DNA from: Rostratula benghalensis
Lineage: Eukaryota > Chordata > Aves > Charadriiformes > Rostratulidae
Direction of reading: 5' to 3'
Assembly: GCA_013399305.1 (NCBI GenBank)
Contig: VXAI01000009.1
Location: 2,018,312 to 2,082,311 of the forward strand
DNA length: 64,000 bases
The notes beneath the pieces are model-generated. The model searched no databases. It saw nothing but the letters and a program-made list of their open reading frames with translations, and was not told the DNA's origin. Positions 1 to 14,222 of this stretch are shown in pieces. Made by a program: the position numbers and the translations under genes. The first letter of the stretch is position 1; every line of letters starts with the position of its first letter.

Positions 1-327
1 CCCCAGATAAGTCCAATGCATGCTAAGGTAATGGAAAACTGCCTGAGTAGTACAGTTGTGTGTGCCCAGTTGTATAAAACTGCTGTCCAGAATCAGAGCT
101 GAAGATGCTGAGATCTGCAACAAGAGAGTATGGATTTTACACCTCCTCTCTATGTTCTGCTCCAATCCTGCAAGGATTACTAAATTCATAGTCTGTTCAG
201 GTTGAGTACAGTGCCTTTATTCCTATGGGGACAGGCAGACTTCTTTATTTCGCACTGTGGGCTATCATCTTTTCTAGTGAGTGCTAATTTTTGCTGTTTA
301 AATCATTCCTTTGATCTCATTTTACAG
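1..327 (+). other. CFL2: CFL2 intron 1, 3' part
   Basis: This is the end of the intron separating the single-codon (ATG) first coding exon from exon 2. It ends in a T-rich tract followed by ACAG at 324-327. An ATG at 202 reads in frame into exon 2, but it lies in the intron and its codons do not resemble cofilin, so it is not a start. The true first exon is left of the window. Nothing else is recognised here. Confidence 0.85.
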
Positions 328-1016
<689 letters not shown>

Positions 1017-1838
1017 AAAGACAGACAAGTGCCATCTGGATCTAAGGAGCTTCCATTTCTGCAGCTCGTTCAATTGGAATAGCATTAGTCTCCCCGTCCC
1101 CTTTCCTCCTCAAAAAATAAGTCCCTTCCCTCCTGCCCCTGAAGGAGATGTCATTGTTAAGCAGTCTACCAGTGATTGCCATTAGACTGTTTAATCCTGG
1201 TAGTTTTATGTAGGATCCAAGGAATGCTTTCACGTCATACTCTTAGCCAAAAGTGACGTTGCAGGCATTCCTTGCAACATGTACAATGAATGTGATAGTT
1301 AATGTGAATAGTCTAGCAGACAGCAGAGGGTAAGCTAATTGAATGCCTTGAAAGTATTGTCCACTGGTCGGATGGTAGACTCTATACAGTATTACTTACA
1401 GTTGCACTTGATTGCAGTTCCATGAGGCTCTTGTGCATTCATACACCTCACCTGCCTTGACAAGCCTATTTTTGTGACATGGCAGCACACAACACTATGC
1501 ATTTAAAGCACTTTTTTGTAATATGTTTGACCCGCCCTCCCTCCCCCCCTCCCCCAAAGGAATGCCAATTAAGTTGCTGTAACTGTGTCATCAAATTATT
1601 GTAGTACCTCAGTTTCATTCCTGTTACATGCATATCTTTATAAATGAAGTAGCTGTTACGATGCCTTTTTGTTTTCCATTGAATGTACACTACTGAACAG
1701 GAGTAGAAGTTATCTGTTTACCATGTGAGTCTTGAAACACTAAAGTTTTGTAAAACATCAATTATGGTGGCAATTTCTGTATTAAAAAGAGCCTTAAATG
1801 GAACGTTGTTTTTTGAGATCAAAAACTGGCCACGTTGC

Positions 1839-1844
1839 AATAAA
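1839..1844 (+). terminator. CFL2: Candidate proximal poly(A) signal of CFL2
   Basis: AATAAA lies about 825 nt after the stop, with TG/T-rich sequence (CTTGTTTTC) about 25 nt downstream. It could produce a short mRNA isoform. Confidence 0.4.
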
Positions 1845-3257
1845 ACTTGTGGCTTATTACAGAACGTTGCCTTGTTTTCATTGGAAAATACAGTTTTTAA
1901 GTATGTTCAATTTAAAAATATTTCAAATAACTTCCGTGGAAAGTATTGTAAAGATAAGCAATCATTAATCTCATCTTAAATAATGCAAGTTTTTCATTCC
2001 TAATCAGGATTTAGGCACTGCTTTACAATACGTTGTGGCTTCTGATCCTGGTTTACCGTTCAAGTAAGGAAGCTACCACTACTAGAGACCATTAGCTCCA
2101 TGAGAAGCTGGTGTCAGAAATGTCCAACTGCCAAGTAATTAACCACGCAGTGTCTTTCCCACCTGAATGTTCTGAAAGTTCTACAGGTCAGAGTAAAGCT
2201 TTGCACGGACTCTTGCAGCTCGCCGGCTTTCGCGGTAAGACGGCTACGCCACGCGCCGATACGAATCCGGTGAAGGGGCTTTGTTTCTTGCCTGTTAAGA
2301 CAGAGCTGGCACAAGAAACAGCCGAAATGCACCGTCCTACTTTTTAGCTTCTATGTAAATAGAACTGGAAAAAGTGTTTGCCACTACCCAGGCTTGCGGC
2401 GGGGACGTGTTTTGGCTGGGAGCCAGCTAATGCTCTCCTTATAGAGAATTTGATCTGCTCTGTGTGAGCAATCCTCCGCTAGCCAGAGCTATTTATGGCA
2501 AACACATGCTTTTGTATCTTGTCATCGTTATCCACAAATGGCAAAACTGGACAGGATTCTCCTGGTATGCGCAAAGGAGCGCTCTCGGGCAGCCGCTCGC
2601 AGCCGAGCTGTACGCGCTGCTGGAAGGAATGCTCTTTATCATTACCTTATTTTAAAAAGTTGGTAGAGTAGAACGGTGGAGCCTTTACATACAAGCCCTT
2701 TATGTTCACTCCATAGCCCTTTTTCGACAAGGAAGCTGATCATAATAAAAATTTTTTTTTTTCTTTTTTAAATAGCTGAAATAACCTGGTTGCGCTGTGT
2801 TTAGGCTCTCTTGTCCTGTAGAACTTTAAGACTTTGTTTCAGGCTTCTGGCTGTCCCTGTGACTTGCACACCCTCATTGTGTTAGCTGTTCTATGTAGAC
2901 TAAACTTTACTAGAATTTAACTAAAAAGGCATGATGACCACTGACTTACTACGTGTATTGATGAGTCTTGGTTTTGTTCTACAAAACTCTCCTTTCAGGT
3001 ACCTTTTAAAGTTGAGAAGTAACTGATGGTATGCATGTTGTCTAGATAAAAAAAAAAAAATAAAAAAATCATCTTATTCCTCAAAATAGTTTATTTCTGA
3101 TGGTTCACGTTGTGTGCAAGGCCCAGTTTAATGTAGAGATCTACTTTGTGCTTTATGTTTGACATCAGTACAGTATAATGAAATGATCTTTTAACTGATT
3201 TTCACAAAGTATAAATGGTTTCTTTAGAAAAAGCCAAAACTGAAAATGTTAAATTTT

Positions 3258-3263
3258 AATAAA
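3258..3263 (+). terminator. CFL2: Candidate distal poly(A) signal of CFL2
   Basis: AATAAA lies in a very AT-rich context with a T-rich stretch 30-45 nt downstream (CTTTTTCTTT). The distance from the stop fits a roughly 3-kb CFL2 transcript. Confidence 0.4.
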
Positions 3264-3280
3264 CCATTTGAATTTCATTT

Positions 3281-6200
3281 TAGACAGTAAACTTTTTCTT
3301 TAAGCAGTACTGTGTTCAAATTTATTGTTTGTTTCTGCTGCAAACAGTCTGGAAAAATGTCTGTGGCTTCAAAGTTGAATATTAAAGGTTACGTGACTTT
3401 TTTCTTTTTTTCTTTTTTTTCTTTTTTTTTTTTTTAAACTAGCTTAGGTGTGTATTCACTCAGTCCAAGTAGATACAAAATTGAAGCACAAACTGTATTT
3501 AATATTCCTACCAAAACAACTTCTGGATCCAAAAGGATCAGCCTGCCTTCAGTTTGTTCTTAAAATGACTGACTGATATGAGGTCCAATTCAGATGGCTT
3601 GCTTTTCAAAAAAAAACAAAACAAAAAACCAACCAAACAAACCAATAAAGTGCTACAGAACTGTTAATGTTTGAATTATAAAACCAAGGAGAGACAGCTG
3701 GCATCTGTTCCAAAATGGTTTGTCAGCTGTTGTTTTCTGTCATTATGCAAAGTGGTGAGGGCCTCATTGTGATCGAGAAGTGGAGGAAAATCCTCTCCAG
3801 TTGAATATCTTCTGTGTATCTCTGTGTAGACTTTTGGGTATCTTGGCTTCACTTATTTTATTGATAAAGAAACGTTAAATAAAATTTTCATGAGAGTAGC
3901 TTGTGCAGAAATGGCATTTTTCTTCTAAAAAAAAAAAAGACTTGAAACCAGCAGTTGTTTTGTTTGATTTGGTAAATCCTGGAAGAGGTGTAGACGTGCG
4001 GGTTTGATTTCTCTGAAAAGGGAAATCGGTCCAAGAGGAGCGTGAGTAGGTGAGGTTTATACTCGTGGCAATTTTGGAAACGCAAAGCTTAAATTTATAC
4101 AGACTTGAGTGCAAGAATAACTCCTGGTCAGGTCATTAAATGCATTTGGAGTATGTTCAGTTAAAACCTAAAGTGTTTCTCTTAAGTGGAAGAGTCTTTT
4201 TCTGCTGTACCGTTCCTCCCGAGCGCGTGGTCGCATACAGCAATTGCCACAATTTGATAATAAGCTTTACTCTCTAATGCCAATTCCAGAATAAACCAAA
4301 TTTTCACGTCTGCCTATTTTTTTTATAAACTGTTAAGTTCTCCTTAGTTTGTGGTGGTGAGTTAATGATTGTAGAGTGAAAACACGGCACTAACGGTGGA
4401 TGAAAGATCATCAATGTAGCACCTGTCTATAAGTATTGAATTTCTTTGAAATATCTCTGATTTTGAAAACCTGGTATAAATAAAATTAATTTAAATGTCT
4501 TCAGATGTTGAGTGTGTTTGTGTGTGAGGCTGCACCTACACTGATCACTTTGCTGTTGTTTTTGGCTTGGGAGTAGCCCAGACACTGTGAAAGGAGGGAG
4601 CCTGGAGTAAATGTGTGAGATGTGTGTGATTTTTGTAATGGGTTTCACCTACAGCCCCTTCAGTTCAGTACCCAGTCATAGCCAAAGGCAGCACCAGTGG
4701 CTCTGGAGATGGGTATAAAGGAGTTCTTAATGGCTGGGTGCTGGATAACCTTTTTCTCCTGTTGAGTTCCTGCTCCTGTCTTCAGAAAATTAGGCATTTT
4801 TATTAAAAAGGGCCAAAAAGTATGTTTATGCTGAGAAGTCATTTTGAGTGGTCGGAAAAAAGTGAGCTGAGACAGCCTGAACAAGGCAACTCCTCAAACG
4901 GTCAAAAGATCAGTGGTATCTCTCTGGTTAAGGTGAAATTTCTTGGATCTAGGACTAGCTTAGCTGGAAGAGAGTTAATTTTGTAAGCAAAGATATCAAG
5001 AAACAGCATCCTCTGGAGAGGAGAAGCTTTTACTCTGTAGAATAACAATCTTTTTAGTGTTTCCCTAATGCAAACTTTCTCTGTGGCTGTGAATATGCCT
5101 TAAAAATGAGTGAAGGGTCTCTGTGAAAGTACGTGTCTTTATACAAATCACTGTTTAGTTAAAAAGTACTAAATTTTTTAATACATCCACATCCAGTGCT
5201 TGATAACCAATTGAATTTGGGCATTTCCCTGCCTCATCCCTGTCCCATTAAATCTAAAATAACTCCCCTACATCTTACTGTTCCTTGCATTGTTTATCTC
5301 TGCCATCTACTAATAATATCTAAAAAACCACCAAAAGTGAAAAACTAAAGCCTTTCATAGGGCATTCAAAAACCTAATTTATGTTATTTATTAGATGACA
5401 TGAGAGATTCTTATTTTTATATTGAAAGGCTTACAGCAAAAATGTGCTCTTTGGAGGTACTGAAAGTAATTTTGACATTGTCCTTAATATCTCATTGTGG
5501 GTTAATATTTCTGTTGTTAGCTTTACTTCATAGTTAATTAGAAAAAATGACTGGAAAGGAAACTTGAAGGTGCTGCTGATTATTTTAAATGGATTTTAAA
5601 TGTCAATTCAGATGATTAAAAAAATGTATCAACTTCAGTTTCCTGCTGTTAGCTTAATTTTTATTCTTGTGTGAACAGGCTCAGGAATGTGTGTGTAGCT
5701 GTAATCATGCCTTCTCCTCTTCCACCTCTTTATTTTTAAAAACAGCTGTGTCACTGCAAATCCCTACCATCTGCCCACCATCTTCTGTAAAGCTTTACGG
5801 ACAATCTCCTCTTGTACCTTTTAGTATCTATTTTCCCCCTCTCTTGTTTGTGATTGTAGGGATTTGATTTAGAAAAACTAAACGCTGTAATATTATGCTC
5901 CTCAAAAGCTTTTCTATTATGCAGAAAGTTAAAAGCATCAGTTACTCTCTGGTGAGCGCAGCTGCAGGGTATACATTGGCTTGAAAAAAAAGAGATGTGA
6001 TTTTTGAGAACCGGTTTAGAGAGCACTATTTGTGTCTGCTTCCTCTTAGTGGCAGCGCTGCTTTCATCTCTGACCTTCTATTAAGGCTGATGTGAGAGCT
6101 AAGCTTTTCTTCCATTTCAGCCGTTTCAACAGAAAACTGAATGTGCCTGTAGCAAACAAGGTGCAGAGAGGCAGAGAAAGGTTTAGAAGCAGCAGTTTTT

Positions 6201-7913
6201 CATAGAGAGCTGTACATCTGGGGCAGGGTGGGGGGAGAGGGTTACAGCGCAGGATTTGTTTCCTTTTAATTTCAGCCTGAGCTTGCGACTGTAAAGACTG
6301 AGCTTATGGTATCTTCTGCTCTGCCTGAACATACTGATTCCACAGCCTCAACTGTCTGGATGCTTTCAAGCAGTGAAATGTGAACATACCGAAATGTGTT
6401 TCGGTGAAATTTGTTTTACTCCTATAAAGATGAAAGCCTGCTCTAATAGGGCTTGTGTTTAGTGATGTCGTATAGGTGATGCACCTAAGCTGCATTTGAA
6501 CAAGCCTTTAAAATTGTGGGGGGGGGTTTTATTATACTGAATGCAATAATTAAGTTATTACATTGGGAGTGAGGATGAACTGATGTAGTTCTTAATTAGG
6601 CGACTGCAAGTGACAAATATAATTTATGGTCATGTTTTAGAGTCTTAGCTCTGTTACTTAACCATGACTTGGAGATGAAACACTTCCTGGTCCACAGAAT
6701 TCATGTCCTGCATAAATTCTTTTAAGAAGCAGTAGCCAAATTTTAGCTCTTTGTTGATGATACTGATGCAGAATCTGTCACCTGAAGGTTTTTATTCGTC
6801 TGCACTGGTGAAATCCCTTTGTAGTGCTGCATTATTTCTCTTCATCCACACTTTAAAATCAGTTCCCAGAACCCTCCTTCCAAGTAACCAGAATTCCTAA
6901 ACAATATTTATTCTGCGTGACCGAAGTAGAAAGGCATCTTGTAGAATGCCCATAGGACACAAATGCACGGCATTAGCCTGCGTGGCCACTGGACGTGCTT
7001 GGCCCTGCGTGCCGTCTCTGGCTGTGGGGTTATTCCGATGAGAACCTCAGAACATGGTCAGGTTTGTGTGCAACAGCCCAACCCAGAAAACTTGTGGAAA
7101 AGAATGTCTTAATTTTTCTCAGACAGAGGCTTTACAAGCTGGCTGAATGCCTTGTTCACTGGTAAGGCTGAATGAAACAGTGATCAGTGAAATGGTTATA
7201 AATTATTTTTTTAAGATTTTTTTTTTTTTTTTAAATCTGTTCTGACAAAGACACCTGGCTGTGATTCTAGCCAGTTTTATAGATTTACTTTGACAGGTGA
7301 GGTGGTTGAAAGTATCTTCAGGACAAGCCATATATATAACTTTTTGATAATTCTGGTAGTTGCCTTGGTCTCATTATTATTTTAATTCAGTCACTTAACT
7401 GCATTACAGTTTTAACTGCCTGCAGTTCAGCGTTGCCAATACAATGCTCATAATGCAGCTTAAACAGCATTTAAAAGTCATCATTGTCAAAATGAGTAAT
7501 AATTTAAATAAATTTTCTTTCTATAGCCTGGTCTCAGTTTTGCAGGGAGGATGACAACTCTTAAAAGTCAAGTGGTTTCCAGCGAGCTCCTGACTGAACA
7601 CCTGCCATAGAGTTTCATCATGGGGTTGGAGAAGTGGTGGAGCATTCACATCCCAGCAGCTTGCTTACCTTTCTTGCATAGCTGGATAAATTTCCTGTCC
7701 TGGGATATGTTGAGGTTATTGTGACAGCAATGTCTAAAGCATTTCATCTTCTTTTTCCTTCTCAATAGAATGGACAGACTGCAATTACAGCTTTTTTTCG
7801 TATGGTAATACAGTCAGCCACCTCAGCTATGGATTTTATTTTTGTCATGATTACCTGAAGGGAGAAAATGCTTCAGCATAAGGCCAAAACACAGCATTGG
7901 AGTTACATGTGGG
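3281..7913. other. Intergenic, no gene recognised
   Basis: AT-rich intergenic DNA (possibly extended CFL2 3'UTR at its left edge). It holds homopolymer and low-complexity tracts: a T/C tract at 3396-3435, poly(A)-like CAAAA repeats near 3608-3640, a G run near 6518-6526, and T runs near 7210-7232. No open frame here resembles a known protein, and I recognise no interspersed repeat. Confidence 0.6.
3396..3435 (+). repeat. T/C-rich low-complexity tract
   Basis: An almost pure T tract punctuated by single C residues, about 40 bp. On the minus strand it is an A-rich tail-like run. No adjacent element is recognised, so it is recorded as low complexity only. Confidence 0.8.
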
Positions 7914-8450
7914 CATCGTAGAATTGTCTAGGTTGGAAGGGACCTTTGAGATCATCTAGTCCAACCATCACCCTAACTCTGATAAAAAACCAACAACCCA
8001 TCACTAAACCATGTCACTGAGGACTATGTCAACCCGTCTTTTAAATACCTCCAGGGATGGTGCCTCAACCACTTCCCTGGGCAGCCCATTCCAATGCTTA
8101 ATAACCCTTTCAGTGTAAAAAAATTTCCTGATATCCAACCTGAACCTCCCCTAGTGCAACTTGAGGCCATTTCTTCTTGTCCTACCGCCTGTGACCTGGG
8201 AGAAGAGACTGACCCCTGCTTCCCTACACCCTCCTTTCAGGGAGCTGTGGAGAGTGATAAGGTCTCCCCTCAGCCTCCTCCAGGCTGAACAACCCCAGAT
8301 CCCTCAGCCTCTCCTCATAAGGTTTACTCTCCAGACCCCTCACCAGCTTCGTTCCCCTTCCCTGGACCCACTCCAGCACCTCAATGTCTTTTTTTGTGGT
8401 AAGGGGCCCAAATCTGGACACAGTACTCGAGGTTGGACCTCACCACCATA
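7914..8450 (-). mobile_element. CR1 LINE, 5'-truncated, antisense
   Basis: The left edge is the reverse complement of a CR1 3' terminus: an ATCGTAGAATTGTCT end, then GGTTGGAAGGGACC and GATCATCTAGTCCAACC. It continues through CR1 3'UTR and distal ORF2 landmarks in antisense (CAGCCCATTCCAATG, TCCTCCAGGCTGAACAACCCC, GTACTCGAGGTTGGACCTCACC). CR1 retrotransposes with 5' truncation, so the break near 8450 is the expected form. Open frames crossing it in several phases are fragments of this element, not genes. Confidence 0.93.
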
Positions 8451-11400
8451 ACCATTTTCAGCTATCGTGGCTGTTGCAGCAGATACAAAACGTGATGTTG
8501 TCAAACAAGTCATGCACGTGCCTTGGTAGAGCCCGGGAAGGAGAGTCTGAGTCTCTGGCACTCTTGTCCTGTCCCTGCAGCACCTCTTTAACACCACGAG
8601 GTTATGTCTACTCTAGACTTTCTTTTTCAGCAATCTTACATTGCTGTTTCACTCTGCTTCAGAAGGCAGTGACCGATAGCTCAAGACGTCTTCAAGAACA
8701 GCAGGACTTGTGCTGCTGCTAATAGCGAAAGACAAAGATGAGATGTTTCCAGTAATAGCTTTGTGCCCGCCAGATTCACGAAGCATATGCCTCTGTGTTT
8801 ATCTGCAGTTACCCTGTGCACAAAGTCATAATGACACATCAAAGTATATTTAACACCAACAGTAATTCAGAATCTTACTTCAATTTAACAGCTGTCTTCT
8901 CTGGTAAATAGTGAGAATAAGATTGTTCCAAAGATTTACTAATTAATATCCAGGAAATGGAATAACATACTTTCATGTTTTCATGTTTGTGCTTTTGATA
9001 TTATTTGTCTAGATATTTAAGGAACTTGGAAGTTCCTGCTGTTGCCTCTTTTTTATTATTTTTTTATAGAAATGGTGTTAAAAAACAGTCTTTCTGCTGT
9101 AATAGCAAACTGGGAAGATGAGGGGGTTTTTTTGCATCAGCATCTTTCATTGTGTGCAAATACAGATCCTCTCAGTTTCTTCTTAAAATGGTGCTTGGAT
9201 CACATTCAGTGGTTAACAGACAAGAACATAGGATTTTTGTAAGGCACATTTTACAGTATTAAGATGGACATGCACTTGTTTCTGAGCTATGAGATAAAAA
9301 CTTCTAATTACCAAAGGATGTATTTTTTGGGGATAAAACAGTAACTTTTTAAAGCTTATATTTTTCTCTGCTAAAAAGTTTTTTTTTTTAATGCTGCAAG
9401 TTGCCCCTGCAGATCTGTTCTTTCTGGTTTGTTAGTTATTTGGTTTTAGTATTCTCACTTTCCCCACACTGCATCATGTTTCAGTCTAATACGGACTGGA
9501 TTAAATTGTTCTTAAGGGAAGGAGGTATTATGTATATAAAATGTACAGTTACTCCAGGAAAGAATAAACTGCTTGCTTGACCCAGTTTTATGAAGCTAGT
9601 TCTTTCTAAATGGATGGGATCACAGTTAAGGAAAAAAGGTGAATGGGTTTGCTGAGAGTATTTAGGAGCACTCAGTGGGAATGAGATTATTACTGTAGTG
9701 CTTAATCCTGAAATAATCATAGACCATCTCATCAACCTTGCACCAGCATTTGAAAGAGATGAAAATTCTGGCTACTTTATAATATTAGTCTGAGATAATT
9801 TTCTCTTGTTACAAACTTGTAGCTCTCCAGATAAATATAGAATAGAATATTTATACCTGTGATAAATGTTTTGATGTTCTCATGTGTTATGTTTTATTCG
9901 TAATTAGCGGAGATTTAGTTCTTCAGCATCTTTTAAGGGGCTGAAAATTAAAGTGAAGGTTATAGAAGCAACCAGTTCACTTAATCTATTTTGTGGAATT
10001 GCTGTAATGTTGTCAGGCTTGCTTTTGGATCTGTTGGGCACAGTGTGCAAGAGTGCATTGAAAGCGTGTTGTGGTGACATAGTATCCATTGTCACAGACG
10101 TTAAAGGCATCTGATGGTAGGGAAGTTACAAGTCATGCTGTATGCAAAAGGAATAAAAAATATTCTGAGATCAGAATTTGCCATTTTCATAAACAGGAAT
10201 GTTTTGTTCCTCTTAAACAGATGTAAGTGTCCTGCTGCCTCTTTGTTTCTTTAAAGAGGAAAATGACGAAACTGAGCCTTTCCCCTCCCTTTGACTTGCT
10301 CTCTGTGTCCGTTCTCCACCAAAGCATTTTCCCCCTCCAGCCTACATGCAGAAATTGCTCACCCGCTTCCTCCGGTCCCCCCGCTGACCTCAGTCACCTC
10401 ACTTTCACCTCCTCTCATCACCATCCTTCTCACTCCCTCCTGGTTCCAATTCTCCTCTGGTCCTCTTCCCTCGTATTCCCTCCCTGCTTTACTCTTTATC
10501 AAACCACGGAGAAAACAAGAAAAAAACACCCAGACCACTGTTGATGCATCTACTGATTTCTCTTGTTAAAAACACATAGCCTCGTACTTATGAAGAAATT
10601 GTTCGCAGAGTAAACTTGGCTACGGGTTACCAAAGTGGCAAAGTTTGCAATAATCTCTCAATCTGTTTGAACAGTTTGATTCTGCTCCCAGTTTTACTTT
10701 GAAATCCAGATTCCACCATTTAGATGGGGAATTGCCATATTGGGTTATTTTATGCTTTCCTCAGTGCCAGAAGCCTTTTTTGCAATCATGAAAGCATCTG
10801 GTTTCAGCTATTAACTTCCACAAAAGAGTTAAGTACTTACAGTGTAGGGAGATGCATGAATTTGTTATACTGAAGACTATAGCTGTGGAAATACTGTGAA
10901 ATAAACTGTGTACCTACACAGAAACCTGAAAGTTAATTGTATGGTTCATTCATTAAGACTTAATAGTCAAATCAAGAAAATCTCTGTATTACAATATATA
11001 TAAAACACTGCCATGAGGATTGCAGGCCATATAGCCAGCTTTATATGTTCAGAGAACTTAACAACAACAACAACAAAAGCAAGTAACCTTTTGTATAGTC
11101 AGAAGTTATATTAATATAACTTTTAGGAGTTTTAATCTGCTTTTCTGAAACCTTGGCATTATGCATAATTCATCTTCTCAAGCTTTTCTCTGCAGTCACG
11201 AGCACTGGAAACCAACAGCATTGCAGTGAGGATTTCTTTCCCTGATCTCAAAAAAGAGAAGAAAAAAAAGTCTGTGATGAAGTAGGGCCATCTGAGGGTG
11301 CTGTTCGACAAGACAGTGAAGGCAATCTAATGACACATGTGGGATGAGAAGGGGATTCCTGCAGAAACTGGGTTGGATGCTCCCCCTCTTCTCCACTGGT

Positions 11401-11824
11401 GCTTAACCCTACCCCACCAAAAGTGATTTTAGGCATCTACACTTCTTGCTTATTTTGGAAAGGTTATTTTTTTCTTGTTTAGGAAGGCATGATGCCTGAA
11501 ATGTTTCAGATGTTTCTGAGAATTGCCTCAGTCTCAGAAATTCAGTGTGTATGGTATGCAGGGTGTCTCTGGAGGAGCTAAACTTCGTGTTCCTGACAGC
11601 CCCTGTGCTCCTGCGTGTTGCTCTGCGCATTTCTGGGTGATGCCAGGCTATTGTATTACACACATCTTGTACAGTAAGTCCAGCTCTTCCAGGAAGAGTT
11701 AGATGCTCTCTGTCCATATATTACACAGCAGATACACACATTCACAACATATTTAAGATAGATGAGAAGCATTGGATGTTTGGGTCTGTGGTAGGCAGTG
11801 AATACTTTTGACATAGTCGTACTC
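8451..11824. other. Intergenic, no gene recognised
   Basis: No coding sequence or interspersed repeat is recognised. 10,250-10,500 is strongly pyrimidine-rich on the + strand and produces two meaningless overlapping open frames. A short (AAC)n run is at 11,059-11,076. Confidence 0.55.
11059..11076 (+). repeat. (AAC)n microsatellite
   Basis: About six AAC units in tandem. It is short and of no evident function. Confidence 0.8.
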
Positions 11825-12084
11825 AGGATGAGAGGAAATTGCCTCAAGGTGCACCAGGGGAGGTTTAGGATGGCTACTGGGAAGAATTGCTTCACCTAAA
11901 GGTGCATCAAGCATTGGAACAGGCTGCCCAGGGAAGTGGTGGAATCACCATCCCTGGAGGTATTTAAAAGATGAGTAGATGTGGTGCTGAGGGACACAGT
12001 TTAGTGGTAGTTTAGGCAGCATTAGGTTGATGATTGGACTCGATCTTAAAGGTCCTTTCCAACCTAGACAATTCTATGATTCTG
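11825..12084 (+). mobile_element. CR1 LINE 3' fragment, sense
   Basis: The element opens within the CR1 segment encoding the ORF2 tail and 3'UTR (GCATTGGAACAGGCTGCCC, GGAAGTGGTGGAATCACC, CTGGAGGTATTTAAAAG). It ends in the CR1 terminus TCCTTTCCAACCTAGACAATTCTATGATTCTG. About 260 bp remain, 5'-truncated. Confidence 0.93.
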
Positions 12085-14222
12085 CATCTCTGCTGGCAAA
12101 TCTCAATCTGCTGGCAAAAAATATCTGGCAAGCCTGAGGTTTGCTTACATCTCAACTTCGTCTCACGTACATACTTTAAACTGCATATTCTTCAGTACTC
12201 TGATTCCTGCACATACATATGGCAGTGGTGAAATTCCGTTCATCAGATCTCAGCTGCTGGTAACACTGCACAAGACACGTACAGGCATTTTAATGTTTAA
12301 CTTCAGATGAAACCAGGGAGTTGCACTACAGCAGACATGTGCGTGCCTGACTCCGGCTCTTGCTTCCTCTCCACTTCTTTTAACAGTATTCTGGCCACCC
12401 TTCCCCCATGAAGATCAGTGATATGAATTAACTAAATTCCTCAGATTCTGAAGTGCTGACTACAAGCATTTCAGGGACTGGGAGTCCTGCCATGCCATAG
12501 TATTCCAGAGGGTGTAGGCAAGCCTGCTCCATGTACAGCACATCACAGAGCTTTGAATATCAAATGCTTCTGCTTTGTTCATTTAGTTCCCAGTGAGACA
12601 AATTTTGCTTATCCAGCTTCAGCTGTTAGCATCCCAGATGAATTGTATCTACTGGTGTTTTGAGTGGAGAAGTAAATTACAAGTTTACTACACAGTAATT
12701 GGAAAACAAGAGTAACAGGCAAAATAGCTCACCTGATATGCATTTGGAATTCAACTGGAGCACATATGTGCTAAGTATGTATGAAATTGGGGTTTTTTTT
12801 GCCAGGATTGATGTAATCTAGGCATAACCAGAGGTAGCTCCATTAAAATCAGTGGAAGTTAGAAATTATTATTACAAGTTCATTAATGTCTGGAATCATT
12901 AGAACATTTTGGAGTGATATAAGGGTGGCAGGGAAATGCTCTGAGTGTACAGTAGATGGAGACCAATATTTTGCCAGCATTAGATGCGCTTCGAAGCGTG
13001 CATCACAGCTCTGTAGCTTTAGACAACAAAGATGATAGTCCAGACTGAAATGTGATGGGTTTCAATACATGCAAGGAATGCAGCCACGATCCTTTTAATC
13101 AAAAGGTTGTTTTAAATACATGTTACTAACTCAATCTAATAGTGCTCACTTTTAAAATGCACAAAATGCAATTATAATTGCTGTTGGTTTATCATGTGGC
13201 CATTTAAATCTTTTACGACCTTTTGGGATCAGCATCCGTGTGCTGTCTACTTGTGTTCTGAACATGCACAAAACCCACCTCATTTTTGTGAGCTTCAGTT
13301 CAGAAAACAACAGTTAGGCCCATTTGTAAGGCAGAACCTGGGATCTCCTGTCAGAGCCTCCCCAGTGGCCCAGTGTAGTAAAGGTACTTTAAAGGTGACT
13401 GGCATATACTGACAGCACCGGATTCAGCACAAACGTTGCCATATTAATTAGAAAATAGCTAAATCCCCTCTATTTTTTATACAAAAACATTAGACCACCC
13501 ATTCTGGAAGGGGTCTGAATTCATCTCTCTTTTGACTAAATGTGGTTCTAATTCACAGGGTAGTGCCCTAACCAGGTCTGTGGACTCTAGTCTCAGTTTG
13601 GACTGCAGGTTAGGGGCTTCACCGGTACTTCTGTGTGTCAGCCTGGCCTGATGGCTGAGACTCATCACCCTTTGAGACTGCCAAGGTACAATCACTCTCT
13701 TGTATGCAGCAGAACTTTACATCTTGAAGGACGCTGGTTCCTGGTCAGGGTCTTGTTTGCCTGGTTTCTGCCTCCAGAGCTGTGCAAATGTTTTGTGTGA
13801 AGAAGTCACTAGTTGGTGATTAGAGAGCAGACACCTAGAAACCAGACACCGCGATGTCCGTATCATCCTGGTGATGATTTATCATCACATCCACTTCACT
13901 TTGCACTCTGTAGATTCAGCTCTTAGAGATTATAACACGAGCATCTCCATGAGGAACAAATGCCTTACTCATGTTTTGTTGTCTGTTTAGTACTTCTTTT
14001 TAACAAGCCCAGTGATTTTTTTTGAAGAATCAGTAGATTCAGTAGTCAGAATAATTCTTTATTTATTTTTATGGCATAACATCACTGTGTGTTTAATCTA
14101 CTTCCCCCAGAACTCATCTCTTGATCACTGTCTTTGATCAGGGAGGAATGTGTTTTTCTCAGCCTAAGCTCCAATGATGAGATGCCAAGAAATACTTCCA
14201 CACACTCACGGTGATGGTTTTT
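12085..14222. other. Intergenic, no gene recognised
   Basis: AT-rich DNA without recognised genes. A small imperfect palindrome of the CTCCATTRAARTCAGTGG type lies at 12,837-12,856. The same kind of motif recurs at 17,200-17,219, which may mark very old repeat debris. Confidence 0.5.

Larger units (their letters stand above)
1017..3280 (+). other. CFL2: CFL2 3'UTR (probable extent)
   Basis: A long AT-rich 3' untranslated region follows the stop. Candidate poly(A) signals AATAAA stand at 1839-1844, at about 2743, and at 3258-3263. The last would give roughly a 2.25-kb 3'UTR, consistent with the long CFL2 3'UTR I recall from mammals. A Pumilio-type element TGTAAATA is at 2354-2361. A C-rich tract lies near 1530-1556 and CpG-dense islets are at 2220-2270 and 2575-2625. 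The true end cannot be decided from sequence. Further AATAAA hexamers at 3878, 4290 and 4479 leave a longer form possible. Confidence 0.6.

Noticed and set aside
2111..2347. 78-codon frame across the CpG islet in the CFL2 3'UTR
   Set aside because: It has no similarity I recognise and overlaps another open frame on the opposite strand. CpG density explains the lack of stops.
8094..8722. Several open frames between 8,094 and 8,722
   Set aside because: They lie largely on an antisense CR1 3' region and do not follow CR1 ORF2 in frame for any useful length.
13870..13892. Short hairpin GATGATTTATCATC
   Set aside because: A six-base stem is expected by chance in AT-rich DNA and has no context.
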